In this document: positions 49,038 through 58,694 of the stretch, in pieces
Layout: every line of letters starts with the position of its first letter
How positions within the stretch are numbered: the stretch's first letter is position 1
Source of the DNA: Methylorubrum populi
GTDB lineage: Bacteria > Pseudomonadota > Alphaproteobacteria > Rhizobiales > Beijerinckiaceae
Assembly (NCBI GenBank): GCA_036946625.1
Contig: JAQIIU010000002.1
Span: 1,218,501 to 1,282,500, forward strand
DNA length: 64,000 nucleotides
Reading direction: 5' to 3'
Notes under the pieces: model-generated
The model's input: only the letters and a program-made list of their open reading frames with translations
Database searches by the model: none
Told to the model about the DNA's origin: nothing
Program-made: the position numbers and the translations under genes

Positions 49038-49724
49038 ATGGTGTCCTGGTTCATGGATCCAGAGCACTGGGGTGGGCCGGACGGCGTTCCCGTCCTCCTC
49101 GCCCAGCATCTCGCCTATAGCGGCATCGCCCTCTTCGTCGCCTGCCTGATCGCGATGCCGATCGGCCTCTATGTCGGCCATACGCGTCGCGGCGTGGTCG
49201 TGGTTGCGGGGGTCGCCAACGCCCTGAGAGCGCTGCCTACTCTCGGGCTGATTGTCCTGCTCGTCATCCTGCTGGGGCCGAGCTTCGCATCCGACCTCGC
49301 TTTCGTCTTACCGAGCCTGATCGTCCTCGTACTGCTGGCGGTCCCGCCGATCATGGCTGCGACCTATGCAGGTATCGGGGCCGTGGAGCCGGAGGCGGTG
49401 GATGCGGCCCGCGGCATGGGTCAGCGGCCTCTGCAGATTCTCTTCGGTGTCGAACTGCCCTGCGCCCTGCCCCTGATCTTCTCAGGCCTGCGCAGCGCAA
49501 CCCTACAGATCATCTCGACCGCGACGATCGCGGCCTACGTCTCGCTCGGCGGTCTCGGCCGGCTGATCATCGATGGGCGCGCGCAGAACGACTATCAACA
49601 GATGGCGGCCGGAGCGATCCTCGTCGGTCTCCTCGCATTCGCCGTCGATCTGCTGATCGGGCTCCTGTCCCACCTCTTCGTCTCGCCAGGGCTGAAGCGT
49701 CATTCAAGACGCTCACCCCTGTGA
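49038..49724 (+). CDS. ABC importer permease, second subunit
   Basis: 228-residue membrane protein with about six hydrophobic segments and the coupling motif D-A-A-R-G-M-G-Q-R-P. The ATG at 49038 follows AGGAAAGGG, and the gene begins two bases after the first permease stop. The pair forms the heterodimeric channel of an OpuC/OsmU-type importer. Confidence 0.9.
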   Translation: MVSWFMDPEHWGGPDGVPVLLAQHLAYSGIALFVACLIAMPIGLYVGHTRRGVVVVAGVANALRALPTLGLIVLLVILLGPSFASDLAFVLPSLIVLVLLAVPPIMAATYAGIGAVEPEAVDAARGMGQRPLQILFGVELPCALPLIFSGLRSATLQIISTATIAAYVSLGGLGRLIIDGRAQNDYQQMAAGAILVGLLAFAVDLLIGLLSHLFVSPGLKRHSRRSPL

Positions 49725-49773
49725 GCGTCCCCGCATCCCGATCTCCGGCCCACACGTCTAGGAGTACAACGGC

Positions 49774-50688
49774 ATGGTCATCAAGACACTCGCGGCGGTA
49801 GGCGCCTGCGCCATCCTTGCTCTTTCAGGCCTCTCGACAACCGCCGTGAGCCAGCCTGCATCGGGAGTCCCAACCGGGCAAGGCGTCACAACGATCGTAA
49901 TCGGCTCGGGCGACTTTCCCGAGAGCCAGCTAATTGCGACGATCTACGCCAAAGCTCTGACGGCGAAGGGAATCGTCACCACATTGCGAACCAACATCGG
50001 CAGTCGCGAAGTCTACATGCCGGCGCTGCTCGACGGGTCGATCGACTTGCTTCCGGAGTATGCCGGTGCCCTATTAAGCTACCTCGACAAGAAGGCAACC
50101 GCGCATTCCTCAACCGATGTGGAGGCTGCCCTCAAGGTCGCACTGCCCTCGGGCATTTCCATTCTGACGCCGTCGACGGCCCAGAATGCCGATACGCTGG
50201 TCGTAACGCGCTCCACGGCGACGAAGTACAACCTAAAGACAATCGCTGATCTCGCTCCGGTCGCTGGTGAGTTCGTCCTCGGCGGACCGCCGGAATGGAA
50301 GACCCGTAAGGAAGGAGTTGTCGGCCTGAAGACTGTCTACAATCTCAAATTCAAGTCATTCAAGGGATTGGACGCCGGCGGTCCGCTAACCCTTTCTGCC
50401 TTGAAGAACGGACAGATACAGGTTGCCGATCTGTTCACCAGCGATCCAGAAATCACCACGCAGGATCTCGTCGCATTGGAAGATGTAAAGAATCTCTTCC
50501 CCGCCCAAAACATCGTTCCATTGATTGCAACATCGAAGTCTAACGCCATCGTTGCCAAAACATTGGATGCCGTTTCCGCATCTCTGTCGACGCAAGATCT
50601 CATTAAGATGAACGAGCGTCTCGCAAAACATGCGTCCTTCGATGATGTGGCTAACGATTGGATTGCCGCAAAAGGCCTGAATCACTGA
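49774..50688 (+). CDS. periplasmic substrate-binding protein of the ABC importer (OpuAC/OsmF-like)
   Basis: 304-residue protein with a signal peptide (about residues 1-28) and the OpuAC-type binding fold: I-V-I-G-S-G-D-F-P-E-S-Q-L, then L-R-T-N-I-G-S-R-E-V, L-L-P-E-Y-A-G-A-L-L, and E-W-K-T-R in the second lobe. Its coding sequence is noticeably less GC-rich than the permease genes before it. Ligand residues cannot be read reliably, so betaine, choline and histidine are all possible. Confidence 0.88.
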   Translation: MVIKTLAAVGACAILALSGLSTTAVSQPASGVPTGQGVTTIVIGSGDFPESQLIATIYAKALTAKGIVTTLRTNIGSREVYMPALLDGSIDLLPEYAGALLSYLDKKATAHSSTDVEAALKVALPSGISILTPSTAQNADTLVVTRSTATKYNLKTIADLAPVAGEFVLGGPPEWKTRKEGVVGLKTVYNLKFKSFKGLDAGGPLTLSALKNGQIQVADLFTSDPEITTQDLVALEDVKNLFPAQNIVPLIATSKSNAIVAKTLDAVSASLSTQDLIKMNERLAKHASFDDVANDWIAAKGLNH

Positions 50689-51274
50689 TCGAATATGGCT
50701 GAAGTCCGAGGATCGGGCTCCCGGCGGATTGCAGGACAGTTCAGCCCCGCCGGGAGCCTCTCACAAAGCTCCTGATCACCGGGATTTTTCCTTCTGCACC
50801 AACCGTGCACCGGAATTTGTCGGGCCGATCTTGAGAAGGGGCGACTGCGGTCGTGGAGGCCGAACAGTCTGGTTCTCCAACATGCGGATGGGTCACCAAG
50901 CTTCGTCCACAAGTACAAAGCCCGGGCGGAAGATAGCTGCGGAATGCCACTGCTAGCAATCTTGGAGTGAGCCTTCGCAATCTTGAAGTTGCGCCTCCAA
51001 GCATTGCGGTAATGATTTGGCCTCTGATAATACCGAATTCGAACGCCGCCTGGGATAAATATTGTGAATATCTATATATAATTGGAATATAAATATCAGC
51101 TCTATTGATTATTTTTTATATTAAAAATTATACAACATCAGACAACACAAGAAAAATCAGCAATAATTCAGTTTTATATAGTTATTTATTCGATTGTCAG
51201 GTCAAAATATATATTAGGCCAATTTTACACAATACGAAAATGGTCCCTCGATTTTGAAGAAGGAAAGACACATC
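50689..51274. other. intergenic region with a very AT-rich block
   Basis: 586 bases. The part from about 51040 to 51250 is mostly A and T, in sharp contrast to the chromosome, and holds the promoter of the porin gene. A HutC half-site (GTTGTATA on the minus strand, 51129-51136) is present but not palindromic. I see no gene. The composition suggests DNA from another source, or a silenced or bent promoter region. Confidence 0.6.
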
Positions 51275-52648
51275 ATGAGCAATCGGATCATGACCTTCAG
51301 GCGGCGGAGTCTGACGCTTGGCTGCTGCCTCGTCGTGAGCGGGGCCAGTGGTGTGGTGGCCCAACCGCAGGAGCTCGATGCAGAGCCGACGCAGTTGAAC
51401 CGCACCCAACCCGTGACCGTACCGGAACCCAAGCGCAAGAAGATCCGCGTGGCGCCTCCCGCGGCCGTGACGCCGACGGCCCTGTCCGGGCCACCGGTCG
51501 CGCTCGACGGCAAATGGACTTTCGGCGGTGCCCTGCGAGCCCGGATCGACGTGAACTTCGATGCGGCGAATGCACGGACCGGTGCCCCCGACACCCGAAG
51601 CTATATCGGCTTCGACACGCTCATCCTGAAAGCCGCCTATGATTCCAGCACCTTCTTCGGCGCGGCCCAATACCGTATCCACGGAGGTGCCTTCCCCTAC
51701 ACTCGCGTGGCCGGTTACAAGGGCTATCTCGGCGAATTCAGTTTCCTGCAATTCGCCTATGCGGGCGTCAAGCTCAACGCCAACGACAGCGTCTCGATCG
51801 GCCTGCAGCAGGTGCCGTTCGGTCTGTTGCCGTACTTCAGTACGACGTTCTTCGAGACGATCGGTTTCGTCAATGGTATCGAAGATTTATACAATGTCGG
51901 AGTGAAATACAATCACACGGAAGCTGACCTCAATTATCAATTCGGTTATTTTCCGTCCGATGGCGGCAATTACTTCGGAATCAGTCGCAACAGTGCCCGC
52001 TACTCCACCAATATCGTCAAAGCAGACGGCTACCTCGCGGGTGGGACCAACAATGTCGAGCAGCACATGCTCGTCGGTCGTGGTGAATATACCTTCTTCA
52101 ATTCTGGGGATGCAACGGCTACCGTCGGCGCCTCGATCCTGCGTTCGAGCATCTACAACTACGATACGCAGGAATACGGTTCGAAGCAGCAGGAGGCCCT
52201 TCACCTCGTGGGGACCTATGGCCCATGGACCTTGCGCACGCTCGGTGCGCGGATCGATATCGATCCGCGCAATCCCGGGGGCGCCAACAGCCTGATTTCC
52301 GTTGGCGGCTATGATGGTTCCTATAATCTCGCGACGAAAGGGTGGTTTGTTTCCGGCGATCTGTCCTATAAACTTTCCCCCGAGCACGGTCCGTTCTCGG
52401 AATTGACACCTTATGTGAACTACAGCGCTCTGTACAAGGATCGCGCCGATTTCCGGGATACCGAGCGGTACATGGTCGGTTGCGTCTGGGTGCTCCGTGA
52501 GATCCCGGAAATCTACATCTATACCGAGGCACGTTTCGGCCGAAATGACCCCTATACTGGGGCTGGGCAATACGCTCAAGGTCTTGGCGCAGGTGGCGAC
52601 AACAAATTCAAGACCAGCTTCTATACCAACATCGGATATTATTTTTGA
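51275..52648 (+). CDS. outer-membrane porin
   Basis: 457-residue protein with a signal peptide (T-F-R-R-R-S-L-T-L-G-C-C-L-V, then A-S-G-V-V-A-Q), a Pro/Lys-rich linker and a beta-barrel of alternating strands (A-L-R-A-R-I-D-V-N-F-D, Y-I-G-F-D-T-L, G-V-K-Y-N-H), ending in I-G-Y-Y-F with the terminal Phe recognised by the barrel-assembly machinery. Start at the ATG 51275, with AAGGAAAG upstream. It sits between the importer and hutC, so it probably supplies the outer-membrane step for the same nutrient. It resembles substrate-specific porins, but I cannot name a subfamily. Confidence 0.8.
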   Translation: MSNRIMTFRRRSLTLGCCLVVSGASGVVAQPQELDAEPTQLNRTQPVTVPEPKRKKIRVAPPAAVTPTALSGPPVALDGKWTFGGALRARIDVNFDAANARTGAPDTRSYIGFDTLILKAAYDSSTFFGAAQYRIHGGAFPYTRVAGYKGYLGEFSFLQFAYAGVKLNANDSVSIGLQQVPFGLLPYFSTTFFETIGFVNGIEDLYNVGVKYNHTEADLNYQFGYFPSDGGNYFGISRNSARYSTNIVKADGYLAGGTNNVEQHMLVGRGEYTFFNSGDATATVGASILRSSIYNYDTQEYGSKQQEALHLVGTYGPWTLRTLGARIDIDPRNPGGANSLISVGGYDGSYNLATKGWFVSGDLSYKLSPEHGPFSELTPYVNYSALYKDRADFRDTERYMVGCVWVLREIPEIYIYTEARFGRNDPYTGAGQYAQGLGAGGDNKFKTSFYTNIGYYF

Positions 52649-52877
52649 TACGAGGTCTCTATGACGACGGTTCAGTGGCGTCCGTCCCACGACCGTGGGG
52701 CAGTGGGAGGCCAGTGAGCCGCTTGTCCGATCCGATGCTTGGTCGAAAAATCCGATCGATGGGAAGTACGGAAGGCTGTCCCTTCCTCGGCGGACGTTGG
52801 ACCTCCGGTATGACGTCCGCCCGAACGTTTAGGACTTTCGGCGGACATGCGGCGGCGGTCCTGCCCATGCAATAGCG

Positions 52878-53627
52878 TTACTTTGAAAACCCGCTTTGGA
52901 GGCGGTATCGACTTCCCGGATAGAGCAGACGAACCGTTGATACGGGCCCCTCAGCAGACCAGGTTCGTCGCCTGATCAGCAGGCAGGGATCGATTTTGGA
53001 GATCGCTAGAAGCTTGCATTCCCACGGCAAAGCGTTCGTGGCCTCCACATATTGCTCAGCCTTCACGATGGGGGCCACCTCGGACAGATAAGCGTTCGAC
53101 GTTGTCGTCATGAAATCTTGATGGATGTAGTCGGGAGCTCGCTTGGGATTGACGAATCTATCCTCGAGCTGGATCGGGAGTTCATCTTCGCGATGGACGA
53201 TAATGGTGTGGAAGAGAAGGCTCCCGAGCGGCAGCTCGAGCAGGTCCGCCAGTTCGGGCCCGCAGGCTTCTCCCTGGATGAAAACGATGGTCGCGCTGTG
53301 CCGGCTGCCGCGTTGTCGGATTTCGTCGGCGATGTTCGGCACCGTTTCGAACTGGGAGGCGCGCTTCTTCGCCGCGACGAACGACCCCTTTCCCCGCACA
53401 CGATCGACCAGCCCCTCCGCCGCCAGTTCACGCAAGGCACGGTTGGCGGTCATCCGGCTCACGCCCAGGCTGTCGACCAATTCGTTTTCCGAGGGAACCC
53501 GATGGCCGACGCTCAACTCGCCGCTCTCGATGCGGCTGCGTATGTAGGCTTTCAGCTTCTCGTATAGAGGTGCCGTGAGGTCGTCGACATCCTGCGTCTC
53601 ACTCGGACTTGCTTCGGTCGATGACAT
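52878..53627 (-). CDS. hutC: HutC, GntR-family repressor of histidine utilisation
   Basis: 249-residue regulator with an N-terminal GntR winged helix (about residues 20-85: P-L-Y-E-K-L-K-A-Y-I, R-V-P-S-E-N-E-L-V, V-S-R-M-T-A-N-R-A-L-R-E-L) and a UTRA ligand domain (about 100-240: D-E-I-R-Q-R-G, E-D-R-F-V-N, A-P-D-Y-I-H-Q-D-F). HutC is released from DNA by urocanate. Start at 53625-53627; M20 of a longer reading (53657) is an alternative. It is divergent from hutF, with a HutC-type operator between them, so it is probably autoregulated. Confidence 0.92.
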   Translation of the reverse strand: MSSTEASPSETQDVDDLTAPLYEKLKAYIRSRIESGELSVGHRVPSENELVDSLGVSRMTANRALRELAAEGLVDRVRGKGSFVAAKKRASQFETVPNIADEIRQRGSRHSATIVFIQGEACGPELADLLELPLGSLLFHTIIVHREDELPIQLEDRFVNPKRAPDYIHQDFMTTTSNAYLSEVAPIVKAEQYVEATNALPWECKLLAISKIDPCLLIRRRTWSAEGPVSTVRLLYPGSRYRLQSGFSK

Positions 53628-53721
53628 GCCGGTTCCGTACTGCGTATGCTCCGGCATCTTATAGCCACGGACCACATGGCGCTGCCAGCCTCGGCTTGTG
53701 TTTCCCCTCAACATGCCCCAT

Positions 53722-53735
53722 GTTGTATATGCAAC
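53722..53735. promoter_or_regulatory. HutC-type operator in the hutC-hutF divergent promoter
   Basis: GTTGTATATGCAAC, a palindrome with one mismatched pair, 22 bases before the hutF ATG. It matches the TTGTATATACAA pattern known for HutC sites and would let HutC block the hut operon until urocanate accumulates. Confidence 0.7.
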
Positions 53736-53756
53736 TTGATCGGAGCGGGCCTACCT

Positions 53757-55124
53757 ATGCAACCGCGGTCCCTCTTTTCCCCGTCCGCCCTGCTTCCCGA
53801 GGGCTGGATGCGCGACGTCGTGATTCATGTCGATGGTGCCGGATGCATCTCTGATATCGTCCCGGGCGCATCGCCCATCGGTTGTCAGGGCCTCGGTGGC
53901 CCGGTCGTGCCGGCTCTGTCCAATCTCCATTCCCACGCCTTCCAGCGCGCGATGGCAGGTTTGGCGGAGACGGCCGGCAGCGAGGACGACAGTTTCTGGA
54001 CATGGCGGACGCAGATGTACCGGACCGTGTCCAAGGTGGACCCGGACGACGTGGAGGCGATCGCCGCCAAGGTTTATGTCGAGATGCTGAAGGGCGGCTT
54101 CGCCCGCGTCGCCGAGTTCCATTACCTGCACCATGGTCCCGGCGGGGACCGGTATGCCGACCCGGCCGAAACCTCGCTCCGGATCCTCCGCGCCGCGTCG
54201 CAGGCCGGCATCGGGCTGACGCATCTTCCCGTCTTCTACGCCCATGCGAATTTCGGCGGCATCGCACCCGGCGAGGGCCAGCGTCCGTTCCTCCACGAGG
54301 TCGACGGCTATCTCGCGCTCCTGGAACGGCTCGCACCGGCTTGTGCGAGGCAGGACGCGAAGCTCGGTCTGGCGATCCATTCCCTGCGGGCGGCGACGCC
54401 CGACGAGATCCGCGCGATCCTCGAAGCCGAGCGGACCGGCGGACCGATCCACATCCATGTCGCCGAGCAGGAGCAGGAAGTCGCCGATTGCCTCGCCTGG
54501 AGCGGGCGCCGTCCGGTGCAATGGCTGCTCGACGAGCTTCCGATCGACGATCGCTGGTGCGCGATCCATGCGACGCACATGGACAAGGACGAGACGGCCC
54601 GGCTCGCCGCCTCGGGCGCCGTCGCCGGCCTCTGTCCGGCGACCGAGGCCAATCTCGGGGACGGCCTCTTCCCCGCAACCGCCTTCCTTGAGGCCGGCGG
54701 TCGCATCGGCATCGGCACCGACAGCCACGTGGCGACGAGCGTTGCCGAGGAGTTGCGCCTCCTCGAGTACGGCCAGCGCCTGCGGGACCGGCGGCGCTCA
54801 CGTTTGGCGGCCGGACCCGGCGCCTCGGTCGGGCGCACGATGCTCGATGCCGCCCTCGCCGGCGGGGCGCAGGCCGCCGGTCTCCGGACCTGCGGCCTCC
54901 GGCGGGGCGCGCCGGCCGACCTGATCGTGCTCGACGGGGCCAACCCGTTCATCGCGGCGGCGCAGGAGGACGCCATCCTTGGCCGCTGGCTCTTTGCGCT
55001 CGGCGGCGACGTGGTGCGCGACGTCCTGGTCGGCGGGCGCTTCGTGATCCGAGCGGGGCGGCACGAGGCGGACGAGGCCATCGACCGCGCCTTCCTGAAG
55101 ACGCTTCGGAGACTGCACGCGTGA
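53757..55124 (+). CDS. hutF: formimidoylglutamate deiminase
   Basis: 455-residue amidohydrolase that converts N-formimidoyl-L-glutamate to N-formyl-L-glutamate and ammonia. Zinc motif N-L-H-S-H-A-F-Q-R-A is at about residues 52-61, H-I-H-V-A-E-Q in the middle, H-A-T-H and the catalytic Asp in G-I-G-T-D-S-H. The ATG at 53757 has GGAG 11 bases upstream. First gene of the operon. The presence of HutF together with HutG selects the two-step N-formylglutamate route. Confidence 0.94.
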   Translation: MQPRSLFSPSALLPEGWMRDVVIHVDGAGCISDIVPGASPIGCQGLGGPVVPALSNLHSHAFQRAMAGLAETAGSEDDSFWTWRTQMYRTVSKVDPDDVEAIAAKVYVEMLKGGFARVAEFHYLHHGPGGDRYADPAETSLRILRAASQAGIGLTHLPVFYAHANFGGIAPGEGQRPFLHEVDGYLALLERLAPACARQDAKLGLAIHSLRAATPDEIRAILEAERTGGPIHIHVAEQEQEVADCLAWSGRRPVQWLLDELPIDDRWCAIHATHMDKDETARLAASGAVAGLCPATEANLGDGLFPATAFLEAGGRIGIGTDSHVATSVAEELRLLEYGQRLRDRRRSRLAAGPGASVGRTMLDAALAGGAQAAGLRTCGLRRGAPADLIVLDGANPFIAAAQEDAILGRWLFALGGDVVRDVLVGGRFVIRAGRHEADEAIDRAFLKTLRRLHA

Positions 55125-56656
55125 AACCAGTTGCTGTCGGGATTGTCGCCGAGCCTGCCGGCGACATCCTCCGGATCGATGGGCCGCCCAGTCCAGAGTG
55201 CATCGTCGCCGTCGCGCGCGGGGCGCAGATCGCCCTGGCGGAGACCGCCTGCGCCCGCGTTGCGCGAGGGCGGCGCATCGTCGAGGCGGTTTCGGAGCAG
55301 GGCATTCGCGGCTACGGCATCAACACCGGCGTCGGTGCGTTCAGCGACGTCATCATCGACCGGTCCCGACAGCGGGCGCTGTCGCGCAACATCCTGCTCA
55401 GCCATGCCTGCGGTCTCGGCGATCCGCTCGGTCGGCCGGAGACGCGAGCCGTGATGGCGGCCGAGATCGCGAGCTTCGCCAGCGGCGCATCCGGCGTGCG
55501 GCTCGAGGTGGTCGATGGCCTGGTCGCGCTGCTGAATGCCGACATCCTGCCCGTCATCCCCTCGCGCGGTTCGGTGGGCTATCTCACCCACGCCGCCGCC
55601 ATCGGCTTGGTCCTCATCGGGCAGGGCGAGGCAATCGCCGGAGGTGAGCGGATCAGCGGCGCGCAGTCGCTCGCGCGGATCGGCTTCGCCCCGCTCGTCC
55701 TGGAGGCCAAGGAAGGTCTCAGCCTCGTCAACGGGACCCCCTGCTCGACCGGCCTCGCCTGCCTAGCCCTCGTCCGGTTCGCCGAACTGCTCGACTGGGC
55801 CGATGCCGCAGCGGCCATGACCTATGAGAACCTGGGTGCGCAGGCCGGGGTCTTCGACGCGGTGACGCTGTCGCTGCGCCGTTCCAACGGACTCCAGACG
55901 GTCGGCCAGCGCTTGCGTCGGCTTCTCGACGCAAGTCCGCTTCTGCGGCGGCGTACCGGAAGCCGCACGCAGGATCCGCTCAGCTTGCGAGCGATCCCCC
56001 AGATCCATGGTGCGGCGCGTGACGTGCTCGCCAGCGCACGCGTCGTCGTCGAGAGCGAACTCGGGAGCGTCACCGACAACCCCTCGATCGGCGGCACGCC
56101 CGATGCGCCGCAGGTTCGCTCGCAAGCCCATGCCGTGGCGGCGGCCCTGGGTCTCGCCCTGGATGCGCTCGCGGTCGCGGCGGCCGAGGTTGCGGCGATC
56201 TCCGAGCGACGGATCGACCGGCTGGTCAATCCGCTCGTCAGCGGCCTGCCCGCCTTCCTTGCACCCGAAGAGGGGGTTTTCTCGGGCTTCATGATCGCGC
56301 AGTACTCCGCCGCGGCGCTCGTTGCCGAGAACCATCGGCTGTCGATGCCTGCGAGCCTCGGCGGCGGCATCACCTCCGCCCTGCAGGAAGATATGCTGAC
56401 GCACGCCACACCGGCGGCCACGAAGCTGCTGTCCATCCTCGACAACCTGCGCGACATCCTGGTCATCGAGCTTCTCGCCGCCGCGCAGGCCTACGACCTG
56501 CAGCCGGGCGTGGAGCTCGCGCCCGGCACCGAGGCGCTGCGGGCTCGCATCCGAGCCTTCGTGCCGGCCTATGCCGACGACCGTCCGCTCAACCGCGATA
56601 TCACGATGCTCACGTCGCTCCTGTCCACACCGGCCTTCGCGGAGGATACCGCATGA
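55121..56656 (+). CDS. hutH: HutH-like aromatic amino acid lyase without the MIO triad
   Basis: 511-residue member of the histidine/phenylalanine ammonia-lyase superfamily in the position of hutH. Conserved: [37 protein letters not shown] and L-Q-E-D. But where all characterised lyases have G-S-V-G-A-S-G-D-L, this protein reads G150-S-V-G-Y154-L-T-H, so the Ala-Ser-Gly that cyclises into the MIO electrophile is absent. The catalytic Tyr in D-P-Y-S-L-R is also Leu (L287), and the F-H-A-E-P-V region is altered. GTG start overlaps the hutF stop. It is either an enzyme with different chemistry, or a partner of a true HutH elsewhere. Confidence 0.85.
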   Translation: MKPVAVGIVAEPAGDILRIDGPPSPECIVAVARGAQIALAETACARVARGRRIVEAVSEQGIRGYGINTGVGAFSDVIIDRSRQRALSRNILLSHACGLGDPLGRPETRAVMAAEIASFASGASGVRLEVVDGLVALLNADILPVIPSRGSVGYLTHAAAIGLVLIGQGEAIAGGERISGAQSLARIGFAPLVLEAKEGLSLVNGTPCSTGLACLALVRFAELLDWADAAAAMTYENLGAQAGVFDAVTLSLRRSNGLQTVGQRLRRLLDASPLLRRRTGSRTQDPLSLRAIPQIHGAARDVLASARVVVESELGSVTDNPSIGGTPDAPQVRSQAHAVAAALGLALDALAVAAAEVAAISERRIDRLVNPLVSGLPAFLAPEEGVFSGFMIAQYSAAALVAENHRLSMPASLGGGITSALQEDMLTHATPAATKLLSILDNLRDILVIELLAAAQAYDLQPGVELAPGTEALRARIRAFVPAYADDRPLNRDITMLTSLLSTPAFAEDTA

Positions 56657-57870
56657 AAAGGCTCCTGACGCGGGCCCGGCTCGCCACGCTTGCGCCTGAC
56701 CGGCCGGGCCTCGGTCTCGTGGAAGACGGGGCGATCCTCATCGAGGATGGACGCATCGCCTTCGCCGGCGCGGCGCAGGACCTGCCGGCTCACAGCGCCG
56801 CCGGGGCCGAGACGCGCGACCTCGAAGGCCGTTGGGTGACCCCGGCGCCGATCGACTGCCACACCCATCTCATCCATGGTGGCGACCGGGCGCGCGAGTT
56901 CGAGATGCGGCTCGCCGGTGCAACTTACGAGGAGATTGCCCGGGCGGGCGGCGGCATCGTCGCCTCCATCGCGGCGACCCGGGCGCTCTCCGTCGAGGCT
57001 CTCGTCGCGTCCGCACTGCCGCGCCTCGACGCTCTCCTGGCGGAGGGGACGACGACGGTCGAGATCAAGTCCGGCTACGGTCTCGCGATCGAGGCCGAAC
57101 TCCGGATGCTCGCCGCCGCCCGACGTCTGTCCGAACTCCGGCCGATCCGGATTGCAACGACCTGGCTCGCCGCCCACGCGACGCCGCCCGAATACAGCGG
57201 CCGCAACGGCGCCTACCTCGGCGAGGTGGTGATCCCCGGCCTGCATCTGGCGGCGGAGCGCGGGCTGGTCGATGCCGTGGACGGCTTCTGCGAGGGCATC
57301 GCTTTCTCCGCCGACGAAATCGAGCGGGTCTTCGCGGCGGCGCGGGCTCTTGGACTGCCGGTCAAGCTGCATGCCGAACAGCTCTCGCATGCGGGCGGTG
57401 CGGCGCTGGCCGCCCGCTTCGGCGCGCTCTCCGCCGATCATCTCGAATATTGCGATGCCGCGGATGCGCGGCTCATGGCCGAGGCCGGTACGGTCGCCGT
57501 GCTGCTGCCGGGCGCCTATTACTTCCTTCGCGAGACGCAGGTGCCGCCGGTTGACTTGCTTCGTGCCGCCGGCACGCGGATGGCGCTCGCCACCGACTGC
57601 AATCCGGGCACCTCGCCCCTCACCTCACTGCTTCTGACCATGAACATGGGCGCCACGCTCTTCCGCATGACCGTCGCGGAGTGCCTGGCAGGGGTGACGC
57701 GCGAAGCGGCGCGGGCCCTCGGCCTGCTCGGAGAGACCGGCACGCTCGAGTCCGGCAAGTCCGCCGACCTCGCCGTTTGGGACATCGGTCAGCCGGCGGA
57801 ACTCGTCTACCGCATCGGCTTCAACCCCTTGCACGCGCGCTTCTTCCGCGGCGAGGAGACCTCTGCATGA
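56653..57870 (+). CDS. hutI: imidazolonepropionase
   Basis: 405-residue amidohydrolase opening imidazolone-5-propionate to N-formimidoyl-L-glutamate. The metal motif [10 protein letters not shown] is at about residues 72-81, followed by [26 protein letters not shown] and D-C-N-P-G-T-S complete the family pattern. The ATG overlaps the hutH stop (ATGA). All residues expected for activity look intact, in contrast to the preceding HutH. Confidence 0.95.
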   Translation: MKRLLTRARLATLAPDRPGLGLVEDGAILIEDGRIAFAGAAQDLPAHSAAGAETRDLEGRWVTPAPIDCHTHLIHGGDRAREFEMRLAGATYEEIARAGGGIVASIAATRALSVEALVASALPRLDALLAEGTTTVEIKSGYGLAIEAELRMLAAARRLSELRPIRIATTWLAAHATPPEYSGRNGAYLGEVVIPGLHLAAERGLVDAVDGFCEGIAFSADEIERVFAAARALGLPVKLHAEQLSHAGGAALAARFGALSADHLEYCDAADARLMAEAGTVAVLLPGAYYFLRETQVPPVDLLRAAGTRMALATDCNPGTSPLTSLLLTMNMGATLFRMTVAECLAGVTREAARALGLLGETGTLESGKSADLAVWDIGQPAELVYRIGFNPLHARFFRGEETSA

Positions 57871-58694
57871 ACCCCGTCGAGATCCGCTGGGGTTCGTCCC
57901 CCATCATTCTCGGCCTGCCGCATGCGGGGACCGACGTTCCCTCGGGCATCGCGGCCCGCCTGAACGCCGATGGTGCCCGCCTGCGCGACACCGACTGGCA
58001 CATCGATCGGCTCTACGAGGGCTTGCTCCCGAACCTGACCACGGTGCGCGCGACCTTTCACCGCTACGTCCTCGATGCCAATCGCGATCCCCGCGGAGTC
58101 AGCCTGTATCCGGGCCAGAACACCACCGGGCTGATCCCCGAGACGGATTTCGACGGCGAGCCGATCTGGCATGCGAGTGCGGGACCGACGGAGGAGGACG
58201 TCGCCGAGAGGCTGGCCCGCTTCCACGCCCCCTATCACGCCGCGCTCGCCGCCGAGATCGCTCGTGTGAAGGCCCTCCATGGCGTCGTGATCCTCTACGA
58301 TTGCCATTCGATCCGGTCACGCATCCCGTTCCTCTTCGACGGCGTGCTTCCGGATCTCAATGTCGGCACTGCTGGCGGCGCGACCTGCGATCCGCGCGTC
58401 GAGGCCCTGGTCACGGCGGCCTGCCGAGCGGAGGAGGCCAGCTATACCACGATCCTCAACGGGCGCTTCCGCGGCGGTTGGACGACGCGGCATTACGGAC
58501 GCCCCGCCGATGGCGTGCATGCGATCCAGATGGAGATCGCCCAGTCCGCCTACCTCGCCACCGAGCACGCCCCGTTCGCCTACGACGACGGCAGGGCGGA
58601 GCGCTTGCGCGCGCTCCTCGCCACCATCCTGTCCGGCCTCGAAACCCTCGCCCCCACGCTTGCCGCTCCCCTTGCACAAGGCCCCGTCCGATGA
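57867..58694 (+). CDS. hutG: N-formylglutamate deformylase
   Basis: 275-residue zinc hydrolase of the N-formylglutamate amidohydrolase family, releasing L-glutamate and formate. P-H-A-G-T-D-V-P-S is at about residues 18-26, [11 protein letters not shown] in the centre, D-C-H-S-I-R-S at about 145 and Q-M-E-I-A-Q-S-A-Y at about 215. Its ATG overlaps the hutI stop. In a methylotroph the released formate could be oxidised for energy or assimilated. Confidence 0.94.
   Translation: MNPVEIRWGSSPIILGLPHAGTDVPSGIAARLNADGARLRDTDWHIDRLYEGLLPNLTTVRATFHRYVLDANRDPRGVSLYPGQNTTGLIPETDFDGEPIWHASAGPTEEDVAERLARFHAPYHAALAAEIARVKALHGVVILYDCHSIRSRIPFLFDGVLPDLNVGTAGGATCDPRVEALVTAACRAEEASYTTILNGRFRGGWTTRHYGRPADGVHAIQMEIAQSAYLATEHAPFAYDDGRAERLRALLATILSGLETLAPTLAAPLAQGPVR

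Noticed and set aside
51127..51150. Possible HutC site before the porin
   Set aside because: Only one half (GTTGTATA) is present; the second half does not form the palindrome.
52645..52875. 76-codon frame between porin and hutC
   Set aside because: Begins inside the porin stop region without a ribosome site; composition not coding-like.
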